Shown here: positions 28,062 through 35,772 of the stretch, piece by piece | Layout of the letters: every line of letters starts with the position of its first letter | How positions within the stretch are numbered: the first letter of the stretch is position 1 | Source of the DNA: Butyrivibrio sp. | GTDB taxonomy: Bacteria > Bacillota > Clostridia > Lachnospirales > Lachnospiraceae | Length of the DNA stretch: 64,000 nt | Direction: 5' to 3' | NCBI GenBank assembly: GCA_017446685.1 | Contig: JAFSQI010000105.1 | Location: forward strand, 1 to 64,000 | Notes under the pieces: model-generated | What the model saw: only the letters and a program-made list of their open reading frames with translations | Told to the model about the DNA's origin: nothing | Database searches by the model: none | Program-made: the position numbers and the translations under genes

Positions 28062-29227
28062 TATTCCTTCACAATCTTATCAAACATCTCCAAGTACATC
28101 TTTGCCGTATTTCCCCAAGAGAACTTATTTTTCACAAGTTCAAGGCTCTTTTTCCCCATATCTTCTCGTAGCTTATCATTTGTACAGAGCTGTAGTATGC
28201 TTTTCTCAAAATCCGAAGTCTGCGAAACATACCCATTTCCATCAATTAGTTCATCACTTCCCTGACATGGAGTCATAATAATCGGAATGCCATATGACAT
28301 CGCCTCCAATACCGCATTGGGCATACCTTCTTTTCTTGATGGGAAAAGAAAAATATCACCCTGCGAATAGTATTGCGGAAGCTGTTGTTTATTTTTTTGC
28401 CCATGAAAAGTCACAAGATCAGAGATGCCCTGCTCTTTTACAATTTGTTCAAGTGTCTCTCTGTATGGTCCGTCACCTACTATATCGAGTGTGATGCTTT
28501 TTTCTTCATTTAGAAGTTTATCAGATATTGTTTTTAGCTGAGGAAGAATGTCCTGAAGACCTTTTCTTTCAATAAGACGAGAGACAAAAAGAAGTCGGAT
28601 AATCTTGCGCTCCGATTTGATATTTTCATCTTTACCTGCATCTAAATATGACTGTTGTGATAAATCAACAGCATTCGCTCCATTAGGAATTATTAAAATT
28701 TCCTTTTTGTCATAAAAATTCTCTGCAAGCTTTTTTAGTCCCTGACTATTGGCTACAAGCGCATCAGCATTTTTCCACAAGCTTATGATAAATGGAGCCA
28801 AAAGCTTATAAATAAAGGAAAATCTATCCTGGAATCCCGGAATGTCCCCTCCACCAAATCTTATTACATAAGGCAGGCTATATTTGCGTTTTAAATATAG
28901 GCCAATTGGTCCACTCGGTATTCCAAAAAACACCTGACATATATCAAAAGCGTTTTCTTTTTGCAATCTGGCTGTAAAAGGAATAGCCTTAACCAAATAA
29001 TCAAGCATCTCTGGAAAAACACAGTGTTCTAAGTGTTTTCTTTTGGCTTTTATTCTATAGATTGTTATATTTTCTTTATGTTCTAACTCTTTTTCGCCTT
29101 CAAACCAAACTGTGACGATGGTTACCTGATTTCCTTCTTTGCTATACTCTTTTGCAAGATTCATGCAGGCATTGGCTCCACCGCCTCCTATTGGAGGATA
29201 TTCATGTGATACTATAAGAATTTTCAT
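28061..29227 (-). CDS. GT4 family glycosyltransferase
   Basis: A GT-B glycosyltransferase of about 388 residues. It starts MKILIVSHEYPPIGGGGANA, has LLFVSRLIERKGLQDIL and the donor-site motif FPSRKEGMPNAVLEAMSYG. The frame could begin at 29254, but the ATG at 29227 matches the family N terminus, has GAGAAAAAG upstream, and lies one base after the stop of the upstream gene. Sugar unknown. Confidence 0.82.
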   Translation of the reverse strand: MKILIVSHEYPPIGGGGANACMNLAKEYSKEGNQVTIVTVWFEGEKELEHKENITIYRIKAKRKHLEHCVFPEMLDYLVKAIPFTARLQKENAFDICQVFFGIPSGPIGLYLKRKYSLPYVIRFGGGDIPGFQDRFSFIYKLLAPFIISLWKNADALVANSQGLKKLAENFYDKKEILIIPNGANAVDLSQQSYLDAGKDENIKSERKIIRLLFVSRLIERKGLQDILPQLKTISDKLLNEEKSITLDIVGDGPYRETLEQIVKEQGISDLVTFHGQKNKQQLPQYYSQGDIFLFPSRKEGMPNAVLEAMSYGIPIIMTPCQGSDELIDGNGYVSQTSDFEKSILQLCTNDKLREDMGKKSLELVKNKFSWGNTAKMYLEMFDKIVKE

Positions 29228-29228
29228 T

Positions 29229-30173
29229 TTACTTTTTCTCATCAATGTTCTCAATTTTCTTGATACTATATGGCGTATCTACATGAACACCATAATATGT
29301 CTTAATAAGGATTTCGCTCATAAGACCAAATATGATCATAAGAAGCCCTATAATAACAAAGAAAATTGTCAAAAGAGGTGGAAAAATATTGTTGGACATT
29401 TTTCTGCCCATTGCAAAAAGCACAATTGACCATATTCCGCAGGCAAATCCAAGTAATTCGAATATAAATCCGATACCTCCGAGAAGATGCAGCGGTCTTG
29501 TCGCAAATTTGTTCCAAAACCATACTGATATCATATCAACAAAACCTTTGATAGTACGTTTCCAGTTGTACTTGGTGTAACCTGAGGTTCTGGGACGATG
29601 ATTGACCACAACTTCTCCTACCGTAAATCCCTTTATCTTGAGTATTGCAGGAATAAATCTATGCTGTTCACCATATAAAGTTAAGCCATTAAAGCACTCT
29701 CTTCTATATACTTTAAGTGAGCATCCACTATCGTGTATTCCATCATGCACAAGGAGATATCTTAAGAAATTAGCGCCACGAGACACAAATTTTTTCATAA
29801 AAGTATCTTTTCTGTGCTTTCTCCAACCTGAAACCACATCAAGATTATTGTCTTTTAGATAACCAAGCATATTTGGAATATCTGCCGGATCATTCTGTCC
29901 GTCACCATCCATAGTTACTATATAGTCATACTTGGCAGCTTTGATTCCTGCATCCATAGCAGCAGTCTGTCCAAAGTTTTTACGCATGGTAATAAGCTTT
30001 AACGGTGTAAGTGTCCTACATACTGCATCTGTTCCATCAGATGAGCCATCATTAATAAAGATGATCTCATATTTATAGCCATTTGCTTCACATACATTTT
30101 TTATTTCCTGATGAAGCTTGGCGATATTTCCTTCTTCATTGTAAACAGGAACAACTACTGAAATACTGTCCAT
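29229..30173 (-). CDS. GT2 polyprenyl-phosphate glycosyltransferase (GtrB/DPM1-like)
   Basis: A 314-residue membrane-attached GT2. The catalytic domain (residues 1-225) has VVVPVYNEEGNI, IFINDGSSDGTD, MDGDGQNDPADIP and a GCSLKVYRRE segment. Two C-terminal hydrophobic helices (about 232-258 and 265-295) anchor it, as in GtrB and dolichol-phosphate mannose synthase. It should make a polyprenyl-phosphate sugar used outside the membrane by a GT-C enzyme, and one such gene lies at 25381-27018. Confidence 0.82.
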   Translation of the reverse strand: MDSISVVVPVYNEEGNIAKLHQEIKNVCEANGYKYEIIFINDGSSDGTDAVCRTLTPLKLITMRKNFGQTAAMDAGIKAAKYDYIVTMDGDGQNDPADIPNMLGYLKDNNLDVVSGWRKHRKDTFMKKFVSRGANFLRYLLVHDGIHDSGCSLKVYRRECFNGLTLYGEQHRFIPAILKIKGFTVGEVVVNHRPRTSGYTKYNWKRTIKGFVDMISVWFWNKFATRPLHLLGGIGFIFELLGFACGIWSIVLFAMGRKMSNNIFPPLLTIFFVIIGLLMIIFGLMSEILIKTYYGVHVDTPYSIKKIENIDEKK

Positions 30174-30251
30174 TTTTAACCTCTTAAATAATAAAAAAAT
30201 TTCAAAACAACCTTCATTTTAACACTATAGCGCTCTTTTAGCTACAATTTG

Positions 30252-31745
30252 TTAAAAGCTTGAATAAATAAATGACGCTGCATCATATCCGGGGCCCCAT
30301 ACTCCGCAGGTAATCACAAACAGTACTGCAGCAATGTATACAGCCCATCTAAGCCACAAGGGCTGAGAGTATATTTTTTCCCTTACACTTATTCCCCTTA
30401 AATTCAATATATCTACAACTGTTAACAATATAAGTGCCATTATTACCAATCGAATTTCGGCCTCAGCAAGACCAAATGTAAATAGAGTTCCATCAAAAAG
30501 TACCCATGGTGAAAGCTTCCACATTCCTGTCAAAACATACATCGCACTGCCAAATGATGGGGCTCTAAAAAATATCCATCCAATATTTACCAGCATAAAA
30601 GTCACAATAATTTTTACTAACCTATGTGAAAAGCTATTTCTATCAATTCCAAGTATTTTTACAAGCTTATCGCGCACAGGCTTTAGAATTATGCCAATAA
30701 CCTGATACAATCCATGTAAAAGTCCCCAAAAAACAAATGTCCAGGCAGCACCATGCCATAATCCGCTTATTGCAAACACTATGCAAATATTCACAAGTTT
30801 TCTTACATATCCTTTTCTGTTTCCGCCAAGCGGAATATAAATATAGTCCTTTAACCATGAAGAAAGGGAAATATGCCATCTTCTCCAGAATTCTGCAATA
30901 GATCCTGAAAGATACGGCTGCTTGAAATTTTCCATAATATCTATTCCCATTATTCTGGCTGAGCCGATAGCAATATTAGTATAACCGGCAAAATCGCAGT
31001 ATATCTCGAAGGTGTAAAAGATTGTTGCAACAAATAATAATGTTCCGGAATAACTTTCATAGGATTTATATACTTTATCAACAACCACTGCCAATCTGTC
31101 TGCGATGATGATTTTCTGAAAGTATCCCCATATCATCAGCATTAGCCCATCTCTCATCCTTTCATATGAAAAAGACCTGGGCTCTTTAAACTGCTTCAAC
31201 ATATTTCCGGCTCTTTCAATAGGTCCCGACATAACCTGTGGAAAAAAAGAAATAAAAAGCGCGAGCTGAAGATAATTCTTTTCCACGGTCACAGTTCCTC
31301 TATAGCAATCCACAAGATAACCGATTGCCTGGAAAATGTAAAAAGATATACCTATAGGAAGCGCAATTTCTGCAACAATTCCAAGTGGCTCAATTCCCAT
31401 TGCACTCTGCAGACATTTTACCGTTTCAAGCATAAAACCTGTGTATTTGAACACAGCAAGAATTAAAACAAGTACTGTTACTGCTACAATGAGCGCTGTC
31501 TTATTTCCGTGTCTACCTGTATCCGTCCCGTTTTTTGCATCTTTAGAGTTTCCTATCAAAAGACCTCCGGCATAAGCAACAACAGTTACCAGAACAAGCA
31601 TCACTAAAAGCTTTCCGCTCAGTTTATAATAAAAGCCCCAGCTTGCCGCCAAAAGCCATATATATCTGTATTTCTTTGGAAAGACAAAATATAAAACAAT
31701 AGTAATAAGTAAAAAAACAAAAAATTCTAATGAAACAAACTGCAT
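30252..31745 (-). CDS. MBOAT family O-acyltransferase (AlgI/DltB-like)
   Basis: A 497-residue polytopic membrane protein of the MBOAT family. The signature block RRWHISLSSWLKDYIYIPLG and the catalytic histidine region LWHGAAWTFVFWGLLHG are intact. It moves acyl groups, usually acetyl, across the membrane onto an exported polymer. It is paired with an SGNH-type protein encoded 12 bases upstream, the standard AlgI-AlgJ or PatA-PatB arrangement. GGGGGAAATT precedes the ATG. The target is presumably the glycan made by this locus. Confidence 0.88.
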   Translation of the reverse strand: MQFVSLEFFVFLLITIVLYFVFPKKYRYIWLLAASWGFYYKLSGKLLVMLVLVTVVAYAGGLLIGNSKDAKNGTDTGRHGNKTALIVAVTVLVLILAVFKYTGFMLETVKCLQSAMGIEPLGIVAEIALPIGISFYIFQAIGYLVDCYRGTVTVEKNYLQLALFISFFPQVMSGPIERAGNMLKQFKEPRSFSYERMRDGLMLMIWGYFQKIIIADRLAVVVDKVYKSYESYSGTLLFVATIFYTFEIYCDFAGYTNIAIGSARIMGIDIMENFKQPYLSGSIAEFWRRWHISLSSWLKDYIYIPLGGNRKGYVRKLVNICIVFAISGLWHGAAWTFVFWGLLHGLYQVIGIILKPVRDKLVKILGIDRNSFSHRLVKIIVTFMLVNIGWIFFRAPSFGSAMYVLTGMWKLSPWVLFDGTLFTFGLAEAEIRLVIMALILLTVVDILNLRGISVREKIYSQPLWLRWAVYIAAVLFVITCGVWGPGYDAASFIYSSF

Positions 31746-31757
31746 AATTTCCCCCTA

Positions 31758-33239
31758 CTATCTAATATCAAAATCGTAAACAAAATGATCGCTTGTGTAA
31801 ATCTGCTGAGCTGACACAACTCCTTCATCAAAAAACAAAAGCTGAACATCAGCATATGCGTGATCATCTGAGTACAGATAATTATTTTCGCTATCACCAT
31901 TTATATTGAGGACTCTAAAAATATCACTTGCAGGTATATATGTAAGAGTACCCTCAGATGTATCTATTACCTTTTCCTCTCCGTCACCTGCAAATTCCGT
32001 AATATTTCCGTGATCAGATATAAACATATATGAACATTTATTTGCTATAGCACTATCAAGCATCCCGGAAGCTCCAAGTGCCTTAAGCTGACGTATCAGA
32101 GTATTATCCGCATATGCGGATGATGCACCTCTGATTGAAACAGCAAATGTTTCTTTTTCCTGATTAAGTTTAAGCATCATAAGCTGTGTATATATATCTT
32201 TATTTCCCACACTCATTTCACTGATTTCATTACAAAAATCTCCGTAAAAAACATCCCAATTACTGTAGGCCGCATCTCCCCTGTGGTCTTCAAGTTCACA
32301 ATTAGCCTGCAAAATTTTCCCCAGATAACCTGTAACCTTTTGACATCCCAGTATATTAAGATGTCCCGGATCTTCCATATCAGAATTAATATCTATAAGC
32401 CCCGGAACTTCCAGCATATTAACCGACAAACAGCCATATTCCTCAGCAATCTGCTCGGCTGTATGCGCCGCTGCCTGATTCTGTTCCATTGCCAGAAATG
32501 GAAGTGTTACAACAACCACCTGAATATTTCTCCCCTGACACTCCTCTATAATACGTCTTAGATAAGTTGTTCCGACTGTCTCCTGTGATAACCCTCCGGT
32601 CTGATAGTCTACATAAGTATATTCAGCATCATGAACTCCATATTCGATGACAGCTCCCATTTTTTTATTGACATCAGCTTCAGGTGTAAATCGCTTAAAA
32701 TCACTTGAATCAAGTTCTTGCCATCTATTATGATAAACAATAAAGTCCCATAAAAAAGGATATTTTTCTTTTTCATCCAAAAACATATCATTAATAGCTG
32801 ATACTTTTGTCCTGCTTAGTGGAAATCTGTCAATATTCAGATGAAGCTCATCACTGTCAACATTTGCATTTTGATCATCAACATACCTCACATCATTTTC
32901 CAACATGTAAGCATCAACAACCACTACTTTGGGCGTGCAGTAATCCAGCGCCAGTCTAAACTGCCAATAGCTCGATAGCAGCACGCTTCCATATCCTCCT
33001 AAATTATAAGAGGTAAAACCATGTTCATTGTATAGCTGCAACGGATTTATACCATTAATAACATGAGAAGAACCAAATAAAAGAACATCTAAGTGTCCCT
33101 GTTTTGCCTCTTCAAAAAACATCTGATTCTTTTCAAAACTTGATTTTCGCTCGACCAAAAGACTTACTGTCACAATAAAAAAAGATAACAGTATGATGAA
33201 TAAACCAGTCTTCACCATAAGCTGCAATTTTTGTTTCAC
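31758..33239 (-). CDS. Membrane-anchored SGNH acyltransferase/esterase-like protein
   Basis: A 493-residue protein with one N-terminal membrane helix (residues 8-30) and an extracytoplasmic SGNH domain. The nucleophile motif is LLFGSSHVINGI, the YNLGGYGS block supplies oxyanion glycines, and the D-x-x-H motif is DPGHLN near residue 300. A further C-terminal domain of about 140 residues (SIRGASSAYADNTLIRQL onward) is unfamiliar and beta-rich in appearance. With the adjacent MBOAT gene it should complete O-acylation of an exported glycan. Translation starts at GTG with AAGGGAG upstream. It is the first gene of the large glycan locus. Confidence 0.72.
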   Translation of the reverse strand: MKQKLQLMVKTGLFIILLSFFIVTVSLLVERKSSFEKNQMFFEEAKQGHLDVLLFGSSHVINGINPLQLYNEHGFTSYNLGGYGSVLLSSYWQFRLALDYCTPKVVVVDAYMLENDVRYVDDQNANVDSDELHLNIDRFPLSRTKVSAINDMFLDEKEKYPFLWDFIVYHNRWQELDSSDFKRFTPEADVNKKMGAVIEYGVHDAEYTYVDYQTGGLSQETVGTTYLRRIIEECQGRNIQVVVVTLPFLAMEQNQAAAHTAEQIAEEYGCLSVNMLEVPGLIDINSDMEDPGHLNILGCQKVTGYLGKILQANCELEDHRGDAAYSNWDVFYGDFCNEISEMSVGNKDIYTQLMMLKLNQEKETFAVSIRGASSAYADNTLIRQLKALGASGMLDSAIANKCSYMFISDHGNITEFAGDGEEKVIDTSEGTLTYIPASDIFRVLNINGDSENNYLYSDDHAYADVQLLFFDEGVVSAQQIYTSDHFVYDFDIR

Positions 33240-33273
33240 AATATATTCTCCCTTATGAATTAATGTTACATAA

Positions 33274-33302
33274 AGTATAAATTATCTAGCCATTAAAAGC
33301 AA
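33274..33302 (-). promoter_or_regulatory. Candidate sigma-A promoter of the glycan locus
   Basis: On the minus strand TTGCTT (33297-33302) and TATACT (33274-33279) are separated by 17 bases. The -10 matches five of six consensus bases. It lies 35 bases upstream of the GTG start of the SGNH gene, the first gene of the minus-strand run. Confidence 0.45.
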
Positions 33303-33304
33303 TT

Positions 33305-33345
33305 AAGGTCACAAGCCGAAACTACGACTTATGACCTTTTGTTTT
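33305..33345 (+). terminator. Hairpin with T-rich tail upstream of the glycan locus
   Basis: An 11-bp stem, AAGGTCACAAG with CTTATGACCTT (one A-C mismatch, which becomes a G-U pair in the minus-strand RNA), is followed on the plus strand by TTGTTTT. It may insulate the glycan promoter from upstream transcription. No plus-strand gene feeds it. Confidence 0.4.
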
Positions 33346-33883
33346 AAATTACGAACTTTTGTTTTTATAAAAAATATACAATAATAATTTATAAAATTTT
33401 TATAAATTATTATGAAAATCGTTTTTACGTTCTTTCAAAAATGTTAGTACGATATATGTTCATAATATTATTATTTTGTACAGTTAAATAATATCATTTT
33501 AAATCCGTCATATTAAGAACTATATCGCCTCATTTAAATTGATTGAATGCAATTTTTTTTCATGTTTATCAAAAAAGAAATATTGATTCTTTCATTCTTG
33601 ATAAAATAAGCTGTATTTTTTTATTTCATTTATTCAGAAAATATTAGAAAAAATCTATCCACATAACTTTTAACCGTTAATTTATTTTTTGTTAAAAAGC
33701 AACAATTGTCATAATATTATCAATGTGATAAAGTGCTTTTTGCATTTACGCCGAATGTTTATACATGCGGCATTTCGCAGTTGTTATGTGGTGTTTTCCT
33801 GGTTTCTGCCAAAAGTGCTTAATCCGTTTTTTCATAAAACGGATTGCCGATACACCGCCATATCATTTGGAAAGGTGCATCAG
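33346..33883. other. AT-rich spacer
   Basis: About 540 bases of strongly AT-rich DNA between sodA and the glycan-locus leader. I see no supported gene. The only structure is a perfect 10-bp inverted repeat, AATCCGTTTT/AAAACGGATT with a 5-base loop, at 33821-33845, described separately. A plus-strand frame at 33689-33967 overlaps sodA and does not look like protein. Confidence 0.5.
33821..33845 (-). terminator. Possible sodA terminator hairpin
   Basis: A perfect 10-bp stem (AATCCGTTTT/AAAACGGATT) with a 5-base loop lies 38 bases beyond the sodA stop. The sequence after it in the direction of transcription has only a short CTTTT run, so intrinsic termination would be weak. Confidence 0.4.
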
Positions 33884-34501
33884 TCACCCAACAGCTTTTT
33901 CATAATTTTCAGAAACTACTTTCCAATCAAGTACTTCAAAGAATTCCTTGATATAATCAGCTCGTAAATTTTTATACTTAAGATAATAAGCATGCTCCCA
34001 CACATCAAGTGCAAGAATAGGAGTTCTACCTGTTCCTTCACTTATAGGATTATCCTGATTAGGGGAAGCTGTCACAAAAAGGTTTCCTTCTTTATCTGTA
34101 GAAAGGAATGACCATCCGGAACCAAATTGTCCTGCTGCCGCTTTAGAAAGCAGCTCTATCACTGCATCGAGGCTTCCAAAAGTCTTGTCTATAGCTTCTG
34201 CCAGTTTCCCTGAAGGTACCTTATCAGGTGCTTCAGAAAGTGTAGAAAAATACAGATTGTGATTGTAGTAACCACCGCCCTGATTTCGCAGGCCTTTGCG
34301 AAGTGTTTCATCTGCCACCTTGTCAAGTGATGCAAGAACTTCTTCTACAGGGCGATCAGAAACTCCCGCCTTTTGGGCAAGTTCATTGAAGGTCTTTGTG
34401 TAGGTCGCATGATGCTTTCCATAATGTGTTTCCATGGTAAGCTGATCAATATGTGGCTCAAGAGCATTCATTTCATAGCTTAACTTAACCTGTTCAAACA
34501 T
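33884..34501 (-). CDS. sodA: Iron/manganese superoxide dismutase
   Basis: A 205-residue cytoplasmic superoxide dismutase. The metal ligands can be placed: the first histidine in ETHYGKHHATY, the second in GGGYYNHNLYF, and the aspartate and third histidine in LALDVWEHAYYLKY. A QFGSGWSFL segment carries the second-sphere region that helps set Fe or Mn preference. Length and order are normal. GAAAGGAG precedes the ATG. The gene stands alone, and a 164-bp inverted-repeat element begins 38 bases upstream of the start, so its promoter must lie in or beyond that element. Confidence 0.92.
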   Translation of the reverse strand: MFEQVKLSYEMNALEPHIDQLTMETHYGKHHATYTKTFNELAQKAGVSDRPVEEVLASLDKVADETLRKGLRNQGGGYYNHNLYFSTLSEAPDKVPSGKLAEAIDKTFGSLDAVIELLSKAAAGQFGSGWSFLSTDKEGNLFVTASPNQDNPISEGTGRTPILALDVWEHAYYLKYKNLRADYIKEFFEVLDWKVVSENYEKAVG

Positions 34502-34538
34502 AGGGACTATCTCCTTTCCAGTGATACACGCTGCGCCT

Positions 34539-34702
34539 TAGTGTAGCTGTTTTATATTAACTCGACTATATGCTTGCTATAATTTGAATCTACTGCGTTG
34601 TCATCAGTTGTCGATGGAGCCCCATCGACGCCTTCTTCCGCCTTGTAGATTACAAATCATATCTAAGCAATATAGTCGAGAAATATAAAAACAGCTACAC
34701 TA
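34539..34702 (-). mobile_element. 164-bp inverted-repeat element, copy 2 (inverted)
   Basis: A full-length copy of the element seen at 2401-2564 and 56720-56883, in the opposite orientation. Both ends are intact: TAGTGTAGCTG at the left and CAGCTACACTA at the right. The central GTCGATGG/CCATCGAC hairpin is kept. It lies between the csrA terminator and sodA. Confidence 0.8.
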
Positions 34703-34818
34703 GCATGCACATTTTATCGTAAAGTTATTAATATTTTATTATGCAGGCATATGCCATGTCAATTAGGAAAACACCTTCCTGACGTGCAAGTGCGCATACA
34801 TAGAGGAACTTTTTTGTA

Positions 34819-34857
34819 AAATAAAAAAGCCGATACACCATATTGGCATAACGGCTT
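34819..34857 (-). terminator. csrA terminator
   Basis: On the minus strand a stem AAAGCCG/CGGCTTT is followed by a T-rich run (TTTTATTTT). It lies about 30 bases beyond the csrA stop and ends the flagellar late-gene block. Confidence 0.8.
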
Positions 34858-34886
34858 TATATAGCAATAAGTTTTGTGCGGCTCAA

Positions 34887-35102
34887 TTACAGTAATTTCT
34901 TGAGTTCCTCAAGACCTGCTGCATCAGTCGCCTGCTTATTCTCATTCTGAATCTGGATGTAAACTTCTTTTCGGTAAATAGGAATATCCTTAGGTGCAGA
35001 AATTCCTAACTTGATCTGGTCCCCCCTGATATCCAGAACAGTTATTTCGATATTGTTGTTAATAACTATTGCCTCGTTCTTTTTTCTTGATAGTGCTAAC
35101 AT
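34887..35102 (-). CDS. csrA: Carbon storage regulator CsrA
   Basis: A 71-residue RNA-binding translational regulator. It begins MLALSRKKNEAIVINNNIEI and has the LGISAPKDIPIYRKEVY RNA-binding segment with the conserved arginine. In Firmicutes CsrA represses flagellin translation and is held by FliW; the fliW gene lies 80 bases upstream on the same strand. GGAGGGAG precedes the ATG. The C-terminal extension after the core (ENKQATDAAGLEELKKLL) is the region that in Gram-positive CsrA contacts FliW. Confidence 0.95.
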   Translation of the reverse strand: MLALSRKKNEAIVINNNIEITVLDIRGDQIKLGISAPKDIPIYRKEVYIQIQNENKQATDAAGLEELKKLL

Positions 35103-35182
35103 TTTTCGCTCCCTCCGTGGTCCAAGTCATATACTCAGCTATGTATAATTGTACACTAAAAAAGGTAAAATTGTATAGCTGA

Positions 35183-35641
35183 TTATGACTTATCTTCTTT
35201 ATTCTTTTTAAGGATCTCGTAAATAGGGAACTTTACAGGATAATCTTCATTATCAATTATAATTTGAACAGCTTTTTTCTCTTTAACGTTTATAATAAAC
35301 GGTCCCATGAGATTAACCGTCATCTGTTTCAAATCGTGAGGTACTGTAACAGTAACCAGCACCAGAAGATCATCCTCAGCCAGCCCGCCGATTTTCTCAG
35401 CAATAGTATCAGGTACCTCAGGCTTGTAGTCAGGATAAACAACAAGAGGATCCATTACCGGCATTGCAAAAGTCGGTTCATCGATGGATTGAAGCCACTT
35501 TATAGTATCGCTTCCTTTATCCTCATCATGCATCAGTGTAAATTTTTTTAAATCAGGGAATCCGATTATGCCATTAGGAAAAGAAATAATTTTATTATCC
35601 TCAATTTCTACTTCGCCAAATATTCTTGTTGCCAGTTTCAT
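35183..35641 (-). CDS. fliW: Flagellar assembly factor FliW
   Basis: A 152-residue FliW. It starts MKLATRIFGEVEIEDNKIIS and contains FPNGIIGFPDLKKF and the acidic KWLQSIDEPTFAMPVMDP segment typical of the family. FliW binds flagellin and CsrA in turn, so free flagellin releases or captures CsrA. The fliW-csrA order next to flgL matches Bacillus and Clostridium. GGAGG lies seven bases before the ATG. Confidence 0.95.
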   Translation of the reverse strand: MKLATRIFGEVEIEDNKIISFPNGIIGFPDLKKFTLMHDEDKGSDTIKWLQSIDEPTFAMPVMDPLVVYPDYKPEVPDTIAEKIGGLAEDDLLVLVTVTVPHDLKQMTVNLMGPFIINVKEKKAVQIIIDNEDYPVKFPIYEILKKNKEDKS

Positions 35642-35772
35642 GTCATAACCTCCATTGTCATGAAATCACACATATTGTAACTGTCACTTGCATAAAAAAC
35701 ATAGAGAAAATATCGTGACTTACAGTAATTATAAACGTTTTATCGTACTTTTACCACATATATAATATGCAT

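Noticed and set aside
33689-33967. 92-codon plus-strand frame
   Set aside because: Overlaps the sodA 3' end, has cysteine- and aromatic-rich non-protein-like composition and no ribosome binding site.
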